Source: Anaerotruncus sp. MC2020
GTDB taxonomy: Bacteria; Bacillota; Clostridia; Oscillospirales; Ruminococcaceae
NCBI GenBank assembly: GCA_000701945.1
Contig: JNKE01000017.1
Coordinates: forward strand, 124,001-188,000
Reading direction: 5' to 3'
DNA length: 64,000 nt
Shown here: piece by piece, positions 17,163-28,805 of the stretch
Layout: the number at the start of each line of letters is the position of its first letter
How positions within the stretch are numbered: position 1 is the first letter of the stretch
Notes under the pieces: model-generated
Databases searched by the model: none
Told to the model about the DNA's origin: nothing
What the model saw: only the letters and a program-made list of their open reading frames with translations
Position numbers and translations under genes: made by a program

Positions 17163-18478
17163 GCGAGCACCTCCCTTGCGCGGCTGAGCAGAGCCTCGCG
17201 CTCGTTCGGGAGCTCGCCGTCCATGACGAGGTCGAGCAGAGTCCGCAGGCAGTCGCCAATCTGCTTGCCCTCGGCGCCGAGCGCCATGATGTCGGTGCCG
17301 TTGACCGCGAGCTTTTTCAGGCTCATGCAGTCGTTGCCGCTCAGGAATTTCCTGCCGAGCTCAGCGCACTCGTCGAACCACTTGTTCTCGTCGAGCACGA
17401 ACTCGTTCTTTGCGAGATTATCGGCTTTCTTCGCCTCGAGCAGTCGGAAGTAGTTCTCCTCGCCGAGCTTTGATATCAGCCGTTTCAGCTGCTTTTCCGA
17501 GGTCAGTTTGTCGCTGTGCCTCTCGATTATTGAGCATACGTCCGATATCATGGCGTTGTCCCAGTGCAGACGCCGCATGATGACCTCCGCGGCGCGAGCG
17601 CTGACCTCGGCGTGACCCTTGAAGTGACCGACGCCGTTTTCGTCGAGTGTGAGCATCTGCGGCTTGCAGATGTCGTGGAACAGCATAGCCGTGCGAATCG
17701 TTGCGTCATGCGGAGCCGCCTCTACGGCGCGGACGATGTGCTCGTAGACGTTGTATTTGTGGTAGCGGGAGCGCTGCTCGAAGTCGAAGCAGGCGCAGAA
17801 TTCGGGTATCACCTGCGCTATGATGTCCCTGTATTTCAGCGCTGTTTCAGCGAAATCGCCGCCCATTATCATTTTCGACAGCTCGTCGCGGCATCTTTCG
17901 CGGGAAATAATGTCAAGCAGTCCGCGGAGCTCCAGTGCCGCCGCGGAGGTGTGCTCCTCGATGTCAAAGCCGAGAACTGCGGAGAAACGGACAGCACGCA
18001 GTATTCGCAGTGCGTCCTCGCGGAATCGCTTCTCGGGGTCGCCGACTGCACGGATAAGGCGCGCGCGCAGGTCGTCCTGACCGCCGAACGGGTCGTGCAG
18101 CGTGCCGCGGACGTCCATTGCCATTGCGTTGACCGTGAAATCGCGGCGGGCGAGGTCTTCCTCGAGCGACGAAGTGAAGCGCACCGAGTCGGGGCGGCGG
18201 GAGTCGCTGTAGCTGCCGTCCACGCGGAATGTCGTGACCTCGAACGGCATATCATTATATATGACGGTGACAGTGCCGTGCTTCAGTCCTGTCGGAGCGA
18301 CCTTCAGCTCCGCGAAAACGGACATTATCTCCTCGGGGAGAGCGTTCGTTGTGATATCGTAGTCGTTTATCGTGCGTCCGAGCAGCCTGTCACGCACGCA
18401 GCCGCCGACAATATATGCCTCAAAGCCCGCAGATTCGAGCTTTTCGAGCAGATAAGCGTAGTCTGTGCCGTTTTCCAT
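17159..18478 (-). CDS. cca: CCA tRNA nucleotidyltransferase / poly(A) polymerase family
   Basis: A 439-residue enzyme that adds or repairs the 3' CCA of tRNAs. The nucleotidyltransferase head has GGCVRDRLLGR (residues 25-35) and the metal-binding D39-x-D41 (NDYDITT), then the RRPD and RRDFTVNAMA segments that recognise the nucleotide. An HD-type domain follows near residue 260 (LFHDICKP), as in many class II CCA enzymes with phosphohydrolase-like tails. A promoter is at 18510-18538. It is translationally fused end-to-start with pflA. Confidence 0.93.
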   Translation of the reverse strand: MENGTDYAYLLEKLESAGFEAYIVGGCVRDRLLGRTINDYDITTNALPEEIMSVFAELKVAPTGLKHGTVTVIYNDMPFEVTTFRVDGSYSDSRRPDSVRFTSSLEEDLARRDFTVNAMAMDVRGTLHDPFGGQDDLRARLIRAVGDPEKRFREDALRILRAVRFSAVLGFDIEEHTSAAALELRGLLDIISRERCRDELSKMIMGGDFAETALKYRDIIAQVIPEFCACFDFEQRSRYHKYNVYEHIVRAVEAAPHDATIRTAMLFHDICKPQMLTLDENGVGHFKGHAEVSARAAEVIMRRLHWDNAMISDVCSIIERHSDKLTSEKQLKRLISKLGEENYFRLLEAKKADNLAKNEFVLDENKWFDECAELGRKFLSGNDCMSLKKLAVNGTDIMALGAEGKQIGDCLRTLLDLVMDGELPNEREALLSRAREVLA

Positions 18479-18509
18479 GTCATCACCGCCTTGTTTTTTC
18501 TATCATAAT

Positions 18510-18538
18510 ATTATATCACACAATTACGGAAAATGCAA
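18510..18538 (-). promoter_or_regulatory. Promoter of cca-pflA
   Basis: Minus strand TTGCAT (18538-18533), 17-bp spacer, TATAAT (18515-18510), extended -10 (TGATATAAT). Confidence 0.8.
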
Positions 18539-18608
18539 ACCGCGTTTAGCGTACAGCTTGTCAAAACAGGGCGTTCATAAATTATTAAGGATTTCAAACG
18601 CGTTTTAG

Positions 18609-18637
18609 TTGACAATGTGATTTAAATGTGTTATAAT
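18609..18637 (+). promoter_or_regulatory. Distal promoter of the V-ATPase operon
   Basis: TTGACA (18609-18614), 17-bp spacer, TATAAT (18632-18637), extended -10 (TGTTATAAT). A transcript from here would pass through the hairpin at 18664-18691. Confidence 0.85.
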
Positions 18638-18663
18638 ATTAAAGTCGTATGAAATGCGCAAAG

Positions 18664-18691
18664 GGGAGCTGTCTGTAGGGATAGCTCTTTT
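18664..18691 (+). terminator. Weak terminator-like hairpin between the two ntp promoters
   Basis: GAGCT (18666-18670) pairs with AGCTC (18683-18687), extended by G-T pairs, followed by TTTT. Part of its loop (TGTCTGTA, 18670-18677) also matches TACAGACA (18701-18708) perfectly, so an alternative fold is possible. It could attenuate transcripts from the distal promoter. Confidence 0.4.
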
Positions 18692-18744
18692 CTGTTTAGG
18701 TACAGACAAAAATGAACAACGGTCAATATTTTTTGAAAAACCTA

Positions 18745-18773
18745 TTGACAAACCTTAAACAGAGTGGTATAAT
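18745..18773 (+). promoter_or_regulatory. Proximal promoter of the V-ATPase operon
   Basis: TTGACA (18745-18750), 17-bp spacer, TATAAT (18768-18773), extended -10 (TGGTATAAT). This is a near-perfect consensus, about 45 bp before the first gene. The rest of the 340-bp gap from 18479 holds only the promoters and hairpin listed here. Confidence 0.9.
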
Positions 18774-18818
18774 ACCAAGTATAAATGACTGATGGTCATT
18801 TTATAAAGGAGGTACAGT

Positions 18819-19130
18819 ATGGCATCCGAGGCAGTTAAAAGGATACTCGAAGCCGAAGCTGAGGCGGACAGACGCTCCGCGGAGGCACGCGCCAAGGCTG
18901 ACGGGATTGTCACCGAGGCTGAGCGCAAGGCGTCCATCGCCGTGCAGAAGCGCCTTACCGACGCCAAGACGGAGACGGGAAAGCTACGCGACGATAATCG
19001 CCGCAGGCTTGCGGAGTACACAGATAAAGCGGAGAAGGACTGCGCCGCGAAGCTCGGTGAGCTCGAAAAGACGGCAGCTTCCAACTCCGACAGGGCTGTA
19101 GAAGCCATTATCAGCGGTTATTTCAGCTGA
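18819..19130 (+). CDS. ntpF: V-type ATPase peripheral-stalk subunit G/H
   Basis: A 103-residue, almost wholly helical protein rich in Ala, Glu, Lys and Arg with heptad spacing (coiled coil, about residues 5-90). It has the composition and operon position of the stalk subunit called F in the Enterococcus hirae ntp nomenclature, which pairs with subunit E to hold the catalytic head. AAAGGAGG lies directly upstream of the ATG. The sequence alone is low-complexity, so the call leans on its place at the head of the operon. Confidence 0.85.
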   Translation: MASEAVKRILEAEAEADRRSAEARAKADGIVTEAERKASIAVQKRLTDAKTETGKLRDDNRRRLAEYTDKAEKDCAAKLGELEKTAASNSDRAVEAIISGYFS

Positions 19131-19166
19131 CAAAGCATGAATGTTTGAAGGAGGGTGATATAGCAA

Positions 19167-21606
<2,440 letters not shown>

Positions 21607-21623
21607 TCACGGAGGTGCAGGAT

Positions 21624-22223
21624 ATGCCCGGAATCGACGAGATACTGAATATTATCGACTCACAGCAGAAGCAGACCGAGGAGAACCTCGTCTCCGCAGC
21701 AGAGCATAAGGCGTCTGCGATAATCTACGACGGCAACGAAAAGGCTGAGAAAGCCTACGAGGAGCATATCAAGAAGATGAGCGAGCAGCTCGCGCACGAC
21801 TACGACAATGCGTGCTCGTCTGCGGACGCGGCAATGAAGCGCCGTATCCTCTCGCGCAAGATAGAACTCATCGACGCTGCTATTGAGAAGGCTCTCGCGA
21901 AGCTCGACAAGCTGCCGAAGGAGGAATACTTCGCGGTCATCGAGCGGCTCGCTGTCAAGAGGCTCAGAGCAGGGGAGGGCGTGCTCTCTCTCGGCAAGCG
22001 CGACCTTGACCGCGTCCCCGCCGACTTCATAAAGAAGCTCTCGGCTGAGGCTGAGAAGCGCGGCGGAAGCGTGAAGCTCGGCTCAGAGCCTGCGGATATC
22101 GAAAACGGCTTTATACTGAGCTACGGGCTCATCTCCGAGAACTGCTCCTTCCGCGCCGTTGTTGAGGCGGAGCGCGAGGGCGTGAGAGATACCGCCGCGA
22201 GAGTATTGTTCGAGGTGGTATGA
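21624..22223 (+). CDS. ntpE: V-type ATPase subunit E
   Basis: A 199-residue stalk protein: a long charged N-terminal helix (about residues 1-90) that pairs with subunit F/G, and a C-terminal alpha/beta domain (about 100-199) with the GGF/GFIL-type end (ENGFILSYG) that binds the catalytic head. An ATG at 21624 has GGAGG 8 nt upstream; a GTG at 21615 lies inside that site and is rejected. It overlaps subunit C by 4 bp. Confidence 0.9.
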   Translation: MPGIDEILNIIDSQQKQTEENLVSAAEHKASAIIYDGNEKAEKAYEEHIKKMSEQLAHDYDNACSSADAAMKRRILSRKIELIDAAIEKALAKLDKLPKEEYFAVIERLAVKRLRAGEGVLSLGKRDLDRVPADFIKKLSAEAEKRGGSVKLGSEPADIENGFILSYGLISENCSFRAVVEAEREGVRDTAARVLFEVV

Positions 22224-23167
22224 TGAGCACTATCAAATACGCAAACGCTGTCGCGGCGATACGCGCTATGGAGAATTCCCTCCTCAGCCGCAGCGACCTC
22301 GACCAGCTGATAAACGCCGCGACCAAGTCCGAGCGCGAGAACATCGTCGCCTCGAAGAGGGGCTCGGGTGCGGAGGAGCTCACGCTCGAGGGCGTGTGGG
22401 AGACCCTGCGCGGCTATGCTCCCGACTGTAAGGAGCTGGAGATACTCCTCTTCAAGAACGACTTCCACAACCTCAAGGCGGCGCTCAAGTCCATGATAGC
22501 GGGCAAGGAGCCGCAGGGCTACTACATCCGCCCGACCAACCTCGACCTCGACGCGCTCTATCCCGCGCTGTCAGCGAAGGAGTATGAGCAGCTCCCCGAG
22601 TACATCAGGGGGACTGCCGAGGAGGCGTATGAGCTCCTGACAAGGACGCTCGACGGTCAGCTCGCGGATTCGCTCGTGGACACGGCTTGTATGCAGGCTA
22701 TGCAGAAAGCCGCGGACAAGTCGGGAAGTGCTTTTATGAAGAAATATGCGCAGCTCACCACGGTCTGCGCGGATATAAAGACGGCTTACAGGTGCAGCCG
22801 AATGAAGAAGCAGCGCTCGTTCATCGAGACTGCCATTTGCGGCAGCGACGACCTCGATAGGGATTCGCTCGTGCGCGCGTCGCTCGGAGGCACGGAGGGG
22901 CTGCTCGGCTACCTCGAATCGACGAGCTACGGCGACGCGGCAAAGCTGCTCGCGGAGTCGCCCGCCAAGTTCGAGAAGTGGTGCGACGACGTCATCATGG
23001 AGCTCGCCGAGACCGCCCGCATGGAGGCTTTCGGAGCTGACCCGCTCGCGGCGTACTACATCGCGGCAGAGGCGGAGCTGAAGAATCTGCGCATTATCGG
23101 CGTCTGCAAGGAGAGCGGCACCGACAGGGAAACGATAACGGAAAGGATGAGGAAGCTGTATGTCTGA
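22220..23167 (+). CDS. ntpC: V-type ATPase subunit C (d-subunit)
   Basis: A 315-residue, nearly all-helical protein that sits on the rotor ring and connects it to the central stalk. It shows the family's opening YANAVAAIRAMENSLL and the Y.AAEAELKNLRII segment near the C-terminus. Start is ATGATG at 22220, overlapping the subunit E stop; the second ATG is equally possible. It overlaps the next gene by 8 bp. Confidence 0.92.
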   Translation: MMSTIKYANAVAAIRAMENSLLSRSDLDQLINAATKSERENIVASKRGSGAEELTLEGVWETLRGYAPDCKELEILLFKNDFHNLKAALKSMIAGKEPQGYYIRPTNLDLDALYPALSAKEYEQLPEYIRGTAEEAYELLTRTLDGQLADSLVDTACMQAMQKAADKSGSAFMKKYAQLTTVCADIKTAYRCSRMKKQRSFIETAICGSDDLDRDSLVRASLGGTEGLLGYLESTSYGDAAKLLAESPAKFEKWCDDVIMELAETARMEAFGADPLAAYYIAAEAELKNLRIIGVCKESGTDRETITERMRKLYV

Positions 23168-23483
23168 TACACATTACAAGACCGCCGTCATCGGCGATAC
23201 TGCGAGCGTATCGGGCTTTGCGGCACTCGGACTGTCCGTGTTCTGCGAGACCGACGGAGCCAAGATATCGAAGCTCATAAACAGGCTCGCGGCGAACGAT
23301 TTCGCTGTCATTTATATCACCGAACCCGCTGCGGCTCTTGCCGCTGATACGATAAAAAAATACAGGAGCAGCAGGCTCCCGTCGATCGTGCTGATACCCG
23401 CAATAGAGGGCAACACGGGCGACGGTATGAGAGCTCTGCATGAGGCAGTCGAAAAGGCTGTAGGCTCGGATATCCTTAACTGA
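23160..23483 (+). CDS. ntpG: V-type ATPase central-stalk subunit F
   Basis: A 107-residue protein with a Rossmann-like fold: [15 protein letters not shown] at the start and the YITEP and SIVLIPA strands. It is the small central-stalk subunit (G in ntp naming, F in V/A-ATPase naming) that binds subunit D. The ATG overlaps the end of subunit C. Confidence 0.9.
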   Translation: MSDTHYKTAVIGDTASVSGFAALGLSVFCETDGAKISKLINRLAANDFAVIYITEPAAALAADTIKKYRSSRLPSIVLIPAIEGNTGDGMRALHEAVEKAVGSDILN

Positions 23484-23499
23484 GAAAGGAGAATCTGCT

Positions 23500-25269
23500 T
23501 TGGCAAGCATAGGAAATATAGTCAAGATATCAGGTCCTCTCGTTGTTGCGGAGGGCATGAGAGACGCCAATATGTTCGACGTTGTGCGCGTCAGCGAGAA
23601 GCGTCTTATCGGCGAGATAATCGAGATGCACGGTGACCGCGCGTCCATTCAGGTATACGAGGAGACCGCGGGTCTCGGCACGGGCGAGGCTGTAGAGTCT
23701 ACGGGCGAGCCCATGAGCGCAGAGCTCGGACCGGGTCTCATCGGCAGCATATACGACGGTATACAGCGTCCGCTCGACGATATCCGCAAGGTCTGCGGCA
23801 ACAACCTCGCGCGCGGAGTTGAGGTACCCTCGCTGAAGCGCGACAAGAAGTGGAAGTTCACTCCCGCAGTGAAGGTAGGCGATGAGGTCATCGGCGGCGA
23901 CGTGATAGGAACCGTCCCCGAGACCGACATCGTGCTCCACAAGATAATGGTGCCCAACGGCGTAAAGGGCAAGGTCAAGTCCATAAAGGAGGGCGAGTTC
24001 ACCGTAGCTGATACGGTGTGCGTGCTTGAGACAGAAAAGGGCGAGCGCGAGCTCACCATGATGCAGAAATGGGGCGTAAGAAGCGGCAGACCCTACGCTA
24101 AGAAGCTGTCGCCCGATATGCCGCTCGTAACGGGTCAGCGAGTTATAGACTGCCTCTTCCCGATAGCAAAGGGCGGCGTTGCGGCAATCCCCGGACCATT
24201 CGGAAGCGGCAAGACCGTTACACAGCACCAGCTCGCGAAGTGGGCTGAGGCTGACATCATCGTATACATCGGCTGCGGCGAGCGCGGCAACGAGATGACC
24301 GACGTTCTCAACGAGTTCCCCGAGCTTATCGACCCCAAGACGGGCAAGTCCCTCATGGAGCGCACCGTCCTCATCGCGAACACCTCAGATATGCCTGTTG
24401 CGGCGCGTGAGGCGTCCGTATATACGGGCATCACCATTGCCGAATATTACCGTGATATGGGCTATTCCGTGGCTCTTATGGCGGATTCCACATCGCGCTG
24501 GGCGGAGGCTCTGCGTGAGATGTCGGGACGTCTCGAGGAGATGCCCGGTGACGAGGGCTACCCCGCCTACCTCGGAAGTCGTCTCGCTCAGTTCTATGAG
24601 CGTGCGGGACGCGTGATATCCACAGGTAGCGACGGCAGAGAGGGCGCTCTCTCCGTTATTGGAGCCGTATCTCCTCCCGGAGGCGATATCTCCGAGCCTG
24701 TATCGCAGGCTACGCTGCGTATCGTGAAGGTGTTCTGGGGACTGGACTCCAGCCTCGCTTATCAGCGTCACTTCCCCGCTATCAACTGGCTGACGAGCTA
24801 CTCGCTGTATGCGGATTCGCTCGCTGACTGGTACAATAACAACGTCTCCAAGGACTGGATGCAGTACCGTGCGAGATTCATGTCGATACTCCACGACGAG
24901 GCTGAGCTGAAGGAGATAGTCAAGCTCGTCGGTATGGACGCGCTCTCCGCAGGCGACCGCCTCAAAATGGAGACCGCGCGCTCTATCCGCGAGGACTTCC
25001 TGCACCAGCTCGCTTTCCACGAGATAGACACGTATACCAGCCTCAAGAAGCAGCTCTACATGATGAAGCTGATACTGATGTTCAACGACGAAGCGGAGGC
25101 TGCCGTCGGCAAGGGCGCGGACATCGAGCTCGTTGCAGAGCTCCCCGTTCGCGAGAGGATAGGACGATTCAAGTACGTCCCCGAGGACGAGACCGACCGC
25201 GAGTTCGAGAAGGTCTCCGTCGAGATATCCTCGGAGCTCGACGAGCTGCTGAATAAGGAGGAAGACTGA
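23500..25269 (+). CDS. ntpA: V-type ATPase catalytic subunit A
   Basis: A 589-residue catalytic subunit. Walker A GPFGSGKT at residues 232-239, the non-homologous insert typical of A subunits (about 115-185), Walker B region ([17 protein letters not shown]), and the GDEGYPAYL loop. It hydrolyses ATP to drive the rotor. Translation starts at TTG (23500) with AAAGGAG 8 nt upstream; no in-frame ATG gives the full N-terminal beta-barrel. It ends in TGA, sharing one base with the next ATG. Confidence 0.97.
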   Translation: MASIGNIVKISGPLVVAEGMRDANMFDVVRVSEKRLIGEIIEMHGDRASIQVYEETAGLGTGEAVESTGEPMSAELGPGLIGSIYDGIQRPLDDIRKVCGNNLARGVEVPSLKRDKKWKFTPAVKVGDEVIGGDVIGTVPETDIVLHKIMVPNGVKGKVKSIKEGEFTVADTVCVLETEKGERELTMMQKWGVRSGRPYAKKLSPDMPLVTGQRVIDCLFPIAKGGVAAIPGPFGSGKTVTQHQLAKWAEADIIVYIGCGERGNEMTDVLNEFPELIDPKTGKSLMERTVLIANTSDMPVAAREASVYTGITIAEYYRDMGYSVALMADSTSRWAEALREMSGRLEEMPGDEGYPAYLGSRLAQFYERAGRVISTGSDGREGALSVIGAVSPPGGDISEPVSQATLRIVKVFWGLDSSLAYQRHFPAINWLTSYSLYADSLADWYNNNVSKDWMQYRARFMSILHDEAELKEIVKLVGMDALSAGDRLKMETARSIREDFLHQLAFHEIDTYTSLKKQLYMMKLILMFNDEAEAAVGKGADIELVAELPVRERIGRFKYVPEDETDREFEKVSVEISSELDELLNKEED

Positions 25270-26645
25270 TGCCAAGAGAATACAGAACTATCGAAGAAGC
25301 GGCAGGTCCTCTGCTGCTCGTAAAGGACGTTGAGAACGTCACATACGGCGAGCTCGCGGAGATAAGGCTCGCAAACGGCGAAAAGCGCCGCTGCCGAGTT
25401 CTCGAGATAGACGGCAGCAACGCCCTCGTTCAGCTGTTCGAGAACGCCGCAGGTATCAACCTCAAGGACAGCGCCGTCGTTTTCTCGGGTCACCAGATGG
25501 AGCTCGGCGTTTCCGAGGATATGCTCGGACGTGTATTCGACGGTCTCGGACGCCCGATTGACGACGGTCCCGAGATAATCCCCGACAAGCGCATGGACGT
25601 AAACGGTCTGCCGATGAACCCCGTTGCCCGCAAGTACCCGCAGGAGTTCATTCAGACGGGCGTTTCCGCTATTGACGGACTTAATACCCTCGTCCGCGGA
25701 CAGAAGCTCCCCATATTCTCGGCGAGCGGTCTGCCGCACGCTCAGCTTGCCGCACAGATTGCGCGTCAGGCACGAGTTCTCGGCGATAACGAGCAGTTTG
25801 CCGTTGTATTTGCCGCTATGGGTATCACCTTCGAGGAGTCCGAGTACTTCGTCCGCAGCTTCCGCGAGACGGGAGCGCTCGACCGCACCGTGCTCTTCGT
25901 AAACCTCGCCAACGACTCGGCTATCGAGCGCCTTGCAACTCCGAAAATGGCGCTGACAGCCGCAGAATATCTCGCATTCGAGAAGGGAATGCACGTACTC
26001 GTCATACTCACCGATATCACCAACTATGCGGACGCTCTGCGTGAGGTATCGGCTGCGCGAAAGGAAGTCCCCGGACGCCGCGGCTACCCCGGCTATATGT
26101 ATACCGACCTCGCCTCGCTCTATGAGCGTGCAGGACGTCAGGACGGCAAGGAAGGCTCTATCACGATGATACCTATCCTCACCATGCCCGAGGACGACAA
26201 GACCCACCCCATTCCAGACCTCACGGGCTACATCACCGAGGGACAGATAATCCTCTCGCGTGAGCTCTACCGCAAGGGCGTTATTCCGCCTGTGGACGTG
26301 CTCCCGTCGCTGTCGCGACTCAAGGACAAGGGTATCGGCAAGGGCAAGACCCGCGCTGACCACTCCGACACCATGAACCAGCTCTTCTCCGCGTATGCGC
26401 GCGGCAAGGACGCAAAGGAGCTCATGGTCGTGCTCGGTGAGGCGGCTCTTACGCCGACCGACCTGCTCTACGCCAAGTTCGCGGACGAGTTCGAGAAGCG
26501 CTATGTTTCGCAGGGCTTCGAGAACAACCGCAGCATAGAGGAGACCCTCTCCATCGGCTGGGAGCTCCTGAGACTGCTCCCGAGAAGCGAGCTGAGACGT
26601 ATCAGAGAGGAGTACCTCGCGGAATACTACGACAAGAAGGACTGA
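25269..26645 (+). CDS. ntpB: V-type ATPase regulatory subunit B
   Basis: A 458-residue non-catalytic head subunit. It has the alpha/beta ATPase fold but no P-loop lysine at the Walker A position ([11 protein letters not shown]), as in all B subunits. The [17 protein letters not shown] and [13 protein letters not shown] motifs are intact. It alternates with A in the hexameric head. The ATG shares a base with the stop of subunit A, so synthesis of the two is tightly coupled. Confidence 0.97.
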   Translation: MPREYRTIEEAAGPLLLVKDVENVTYGELAEIRLANGEKRRCRVLEIDGSNALVQLFENAAGINLKDSAVVFSGHQMELGVSEDMLGRVFDGLGRPIDDGPEIIPDKRMDVNGLPMNPVARKYPQEFIQTGVSAIDGLNTLVRGQKLPIFSASGLPHAQLAAQIARQARVLGDNEQFAVVFAAMGITFEESEYFVRSFRETGALDRTVLFVNLANDSAIERLATPKMALTAAEYLAFEKGMHVLVILTDITNYADALREVSAARKEVPGRRGYPGYMYTDLASLYERAGRQDGKEGSITMIPILTMPEDDKTHPIPDLTGYITEGQIILSRELYRKGVIPPVDVLPSLSRLKDKGIGKGKTRADHSDTMNQLFSAYARGKDAKELMVVLGEAALTPTDLLYAKFADEFEKRYVSQGFENNRSIEETLSIGWELLRLLPRSELRRIREEYLAEYYDKKD

Positions 26646-26656
26646 GGTGAGCGCAG

Positions 26657-27307
26657 TTGGCAAGACTAAACGTTAATCCCACGCGCATGGAGCTCAGCAA
26701 GCTGAAAAAGAAGCTCGTATCCGCACAGCGCGGTCACAAGCTGCTGAAGGACAAGCGCGACGAGCTCATGCGGCAGTTCATGATACTGATAAAGGAGAAC
26801 AGACAGCTCCGCGCGGAGGTCGAGGCGGCTATCGCCGAGGCTGACCGCTATATGGCGGTCGCGGGCTCTGTAATGCAGAGGGAGGCGCTTGAAACGGCGC
26901 TGATGCTTCCAAAGCAGGAGGTCGAGCTCGAGGTGGGGGAGAAGAACGTCATGAGCGTTTATATCCCCGTATTCAGCCCGAAATACCGCACGAGCGATAC
27001 CAATGACATCTACTCCTACGGTACGGCTTTCACGTCCACGGACCTCGACGGCGCGGTGAATGCACTGAGCGACATCTTCCCGAAGATGATACGGCTCGCG
27101 GAGGTCGAGAAGGCGTGTCAGCTCATGGCGGACGAGATAGAAAAGACCCGCCGACGCGTAAATGCGCTCGAGCACATCATGATACCCGACTATCAGGAGA
27201 CTATCAAGTTCATCACCATGAAGCTCTCCGAGAATGAGCGCTCCACGACCACATCGCTGATGAAGGTCAAGGATATGGTGCTCAAGCAGAGCCACAATTT
27301 CACATGA
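26657..27307 (+). CDS. ntpD: V-type ATPase central-shaft subunit D
   Basis: A 216-residue protein with long N- and C-terminal helices that form the rotating shaft inside the A3B3 head. The opening LNVNPTRMELSKLKKKL and the NALEHIMIPDYQETIKFI segment near residue 175 are hallmarks of the family. The start is TTG (26657) after a GAGGTGAG ribosome site. It is the last gene of the operon; no NtpH- or NtpJ-like gene follows, unlike E. hirae. Confidence 0.95.
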   Translation: MARLNVNPTRMELSKLKKKLVSAQRGHKLLKDKRDELMRQFMILIKENRQLRAEVEAAIAEADRYMAVAGSVMQREALETALMLPKQEVELEVGEKNVMSVYIPVFSPKYRTSDTNDIYSYGTAFTSTDLDGAVNALSDIFPKMIRLAEVEKACQLMADEIEKTRRRVNALEHIMIPDYQETIKFITMKLSENERSTTTSLMKVKDMVLKQSHNFT

Positions 27308-27337
27308 AAAAAAGCAGGTCGCATGACCTGCTTTTTT
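27306..27337 (+). terminator. Terminator of the V-ATPase operon
   Basis: AAAGCAGGTC pairs with GACCTGCTTT across a four-base loop, followed by TTTT. It begins at the ntpD stop codon. Confidence 0.93.
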
Positions 27338-27396
27338 CAGCTTTCGGAGCTTTGTTTGCAGGTGAAGCGTCCCGACAGGAGCCAAAGACAGAGCCC

Positions 27397-27425
27397 TTGC
27401 TTTTTTAATGAAAGTGTGGTATAAT
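27397..27425 (+). promoter_or_regulatory. Promoter of the UDP-sugar pyrophosphorylase gene
   Basis: TTGCTT (27397-27402), 17-bp spacer, TATAAT (27420-27425), extended -10 (TGGTATAAT). Confidence 0.8.
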
Positions 27426-27461
27426 GATAACCATAATATCAGACCGTAAAGGGGAATCGTG

Positions 27462-28694
27462 ATGATAACATACGAAGAAGCAAAGAAGCTGCTCGCTGAA
27501 TACGGGCAGGAGCACATACTCAGATACTACGGCGAGCTCAGCGCGGAGGAGCAGTCCTCGCTGCTCGCACAGATAGAAAAGATAGACTTCTCGATACTCG
27601 GCGCGCTTGACAGCGAGCACAACGCCGCCTTACAGCGCGGTAAGATAGAGCCGATAGAGGCAGTCACCATGGCTGACATCGCCAAGAACAGCGGCGAGTA
27701 CCGTGAACTCGGTCTCGAGGCAATAAAGGCGGGCAAGGTCGCGGCAGTGCTGCTCGCGGGCGGACAGGGTACGCGCCTCGGCTTCGACAAGCCGAAGGGA
27801 ATGTACAACGTCGGCGTGACGCGCGAGCTGTACATCTTCGAGTGCCTTATCAACAACATGATGAAGGTCGTACGTGAGACAGGGGAGTGGATACACCTCT
27901 GCGTTATGACGAGCGAGAAGAACAATGAAGACACAGTCGGCTTCTTCCGCGAGAAGGACTTCTTCGGCTATAATTCGGACTATGTGCATTTCTTCGTGCA
28001 GGATATGGCTCCGTCCGTCGACTTCAGCGGCAGGATATATATGGAGAGCAGGTCGCGCATCTCCTCCTCGCCGAACGGCAACGGCGGCTGGTTCTCGTCG
28101 CTGGTGCGCTCGGGACTGCTCGCGGAGCTCAAAGCGAACGGGGTTGAATGGCTGAACGTGTTCGGTGTGGACAACGTCCTCGCAAAGATAGCCGACCCGC
28201 TGTTCATCGGCGCGATAATCAAGTCGGGCGCGCAGTCGGGCAGCAAGGTAGTGGCGAAGTCTGCTCCCGAGGAGCGCGTGGGCGTGATGTGCCTCGAGGA
28301 CGGCAAGCCCTCAATAGTCGAGTATTACGAGATGACTGACGAGATGCTGACTCAGCGCACCGCTGACGGCGGACTCGCGTACAAGTACGGTGTTATCCTC
28401 AATTACCTGTTCAGCATAGCGAAGCTCGAGGACATCAACAAGACGAAGATGCCGATACACACGGTTGACAAGAAAATACCGTATATGGACGAAAACGGCG
28501 GGTTCATCAGTCCCGACGAGCCGAACGGACACAAGTTCGAGGCACTGATACTGGACATGATAAATATGCATGACAGCTGCATACCGTATGAGGTCGAGCG
28601 CGACAGGGAGTTCGCGCCGATAAAGAATCCCGACGGCGTTGATTCGGTAGTTTCCGCGAGGAAGCTGCTCGAGGAGAACGGCGTGACGCTGTAA
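27462..28694 (+). CDS. UTP-dependent sugar-1-phosphate uridylyltransferase, UDPGP type 1 (eukaryote-like)
   Basis: A 410-residue enzyme of the UDP-GlcNAc/UDP-Glc pyrophosphorylase family usual in eukaryotes and found in some gut Firmicutes and Bacteroidetes. The nucleotide loop LAGGQGTRLGFDKPKG is near residue 100; the uridine and sugar site has SPNGNGG and the NVFGVDNVL strand. It makes a UDP-sugar from UTP and a sugar phosphate; whether glucose or N-acetylglucosamine cannot be read safely. ATG at 27462 has AAAGGGG 7 nt upstream; the GTG before it is too close. It stands alone with its own promoter. Confidence 0.9.
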   Translation: MITYEEAKKLLAEYGQEHILRYYGELSAEEQSSLLAQIEKIDFSILGALDSEHNAALQRGKIEPIEAVTMADIAKNSGEYRELGLEAIKAGKVAAVLLAGGQGTRLGFDKPKGMYNVGVTRELYIFECLINNMMKVVRETGEWIHLCVMTSEKNNEDTVGFFREKDFFGYNSDYVHFFVQDMAPSVDFSGRIYMESRSRISSSPNGNGGWFSSLVRSGLLAELKANGVEWLNVFGVDNVLAKIADPLFIGAIIKSGAQSGSKVVAKSAPEERVGVMCLEDGKPSIVEYYEMTDEMLTQRTADGGLAYKYGVILNYLFSIAKLEDINKTKMPIHTVDKKIPYMDENGGFISPDEPNGHKFEALILDMINMHDSCIPYEVERDREFAPIKNPDGVDSVVSARKLLEENGVTL

Positions 28695-28707
28695 CAAGGG
28701 CTCAGAT

Positions 28708-28767
28708 GGAATGCCGAGCGCGGCGTTCCCTACGAAATATTCAATCACGGGCGGATAATATCCGCCC
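28708..28767. repeat. Two adjacent intergenic palindromes (GGAACGCC family plus GGGCGGATA)
   Basis: GGAATGCC...GGCGTTCC (28708-28729) is a copy of the palindrome at 8669-8690, including the CTA that follows. GGGCGGATAATATCCGCCC (28749-28767) is a second, perfect palindrome 20 bp further on. No promoter can be seen for the ABC genes behind them. Confidence 0.7.
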
Positions 28768-28805
28768 CTACGATTATACCCGATTTTTCGACAGGAAAGG
28801 ACATA

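Noticed and set aside
18670..18708. Antiterminator for the hairpin between the ntp promoters
   Set aside because: The pairing partner TACAGACA lies downstream of the T-run, so it could not form in time to prevent termination; listed only as an alternative fold.
25056..26663. 535-codon minus-strand frame opposite ntpB
   Set aside because: It covers subunit B and parts of A and D exactly antisense; no ribosome site or domain.
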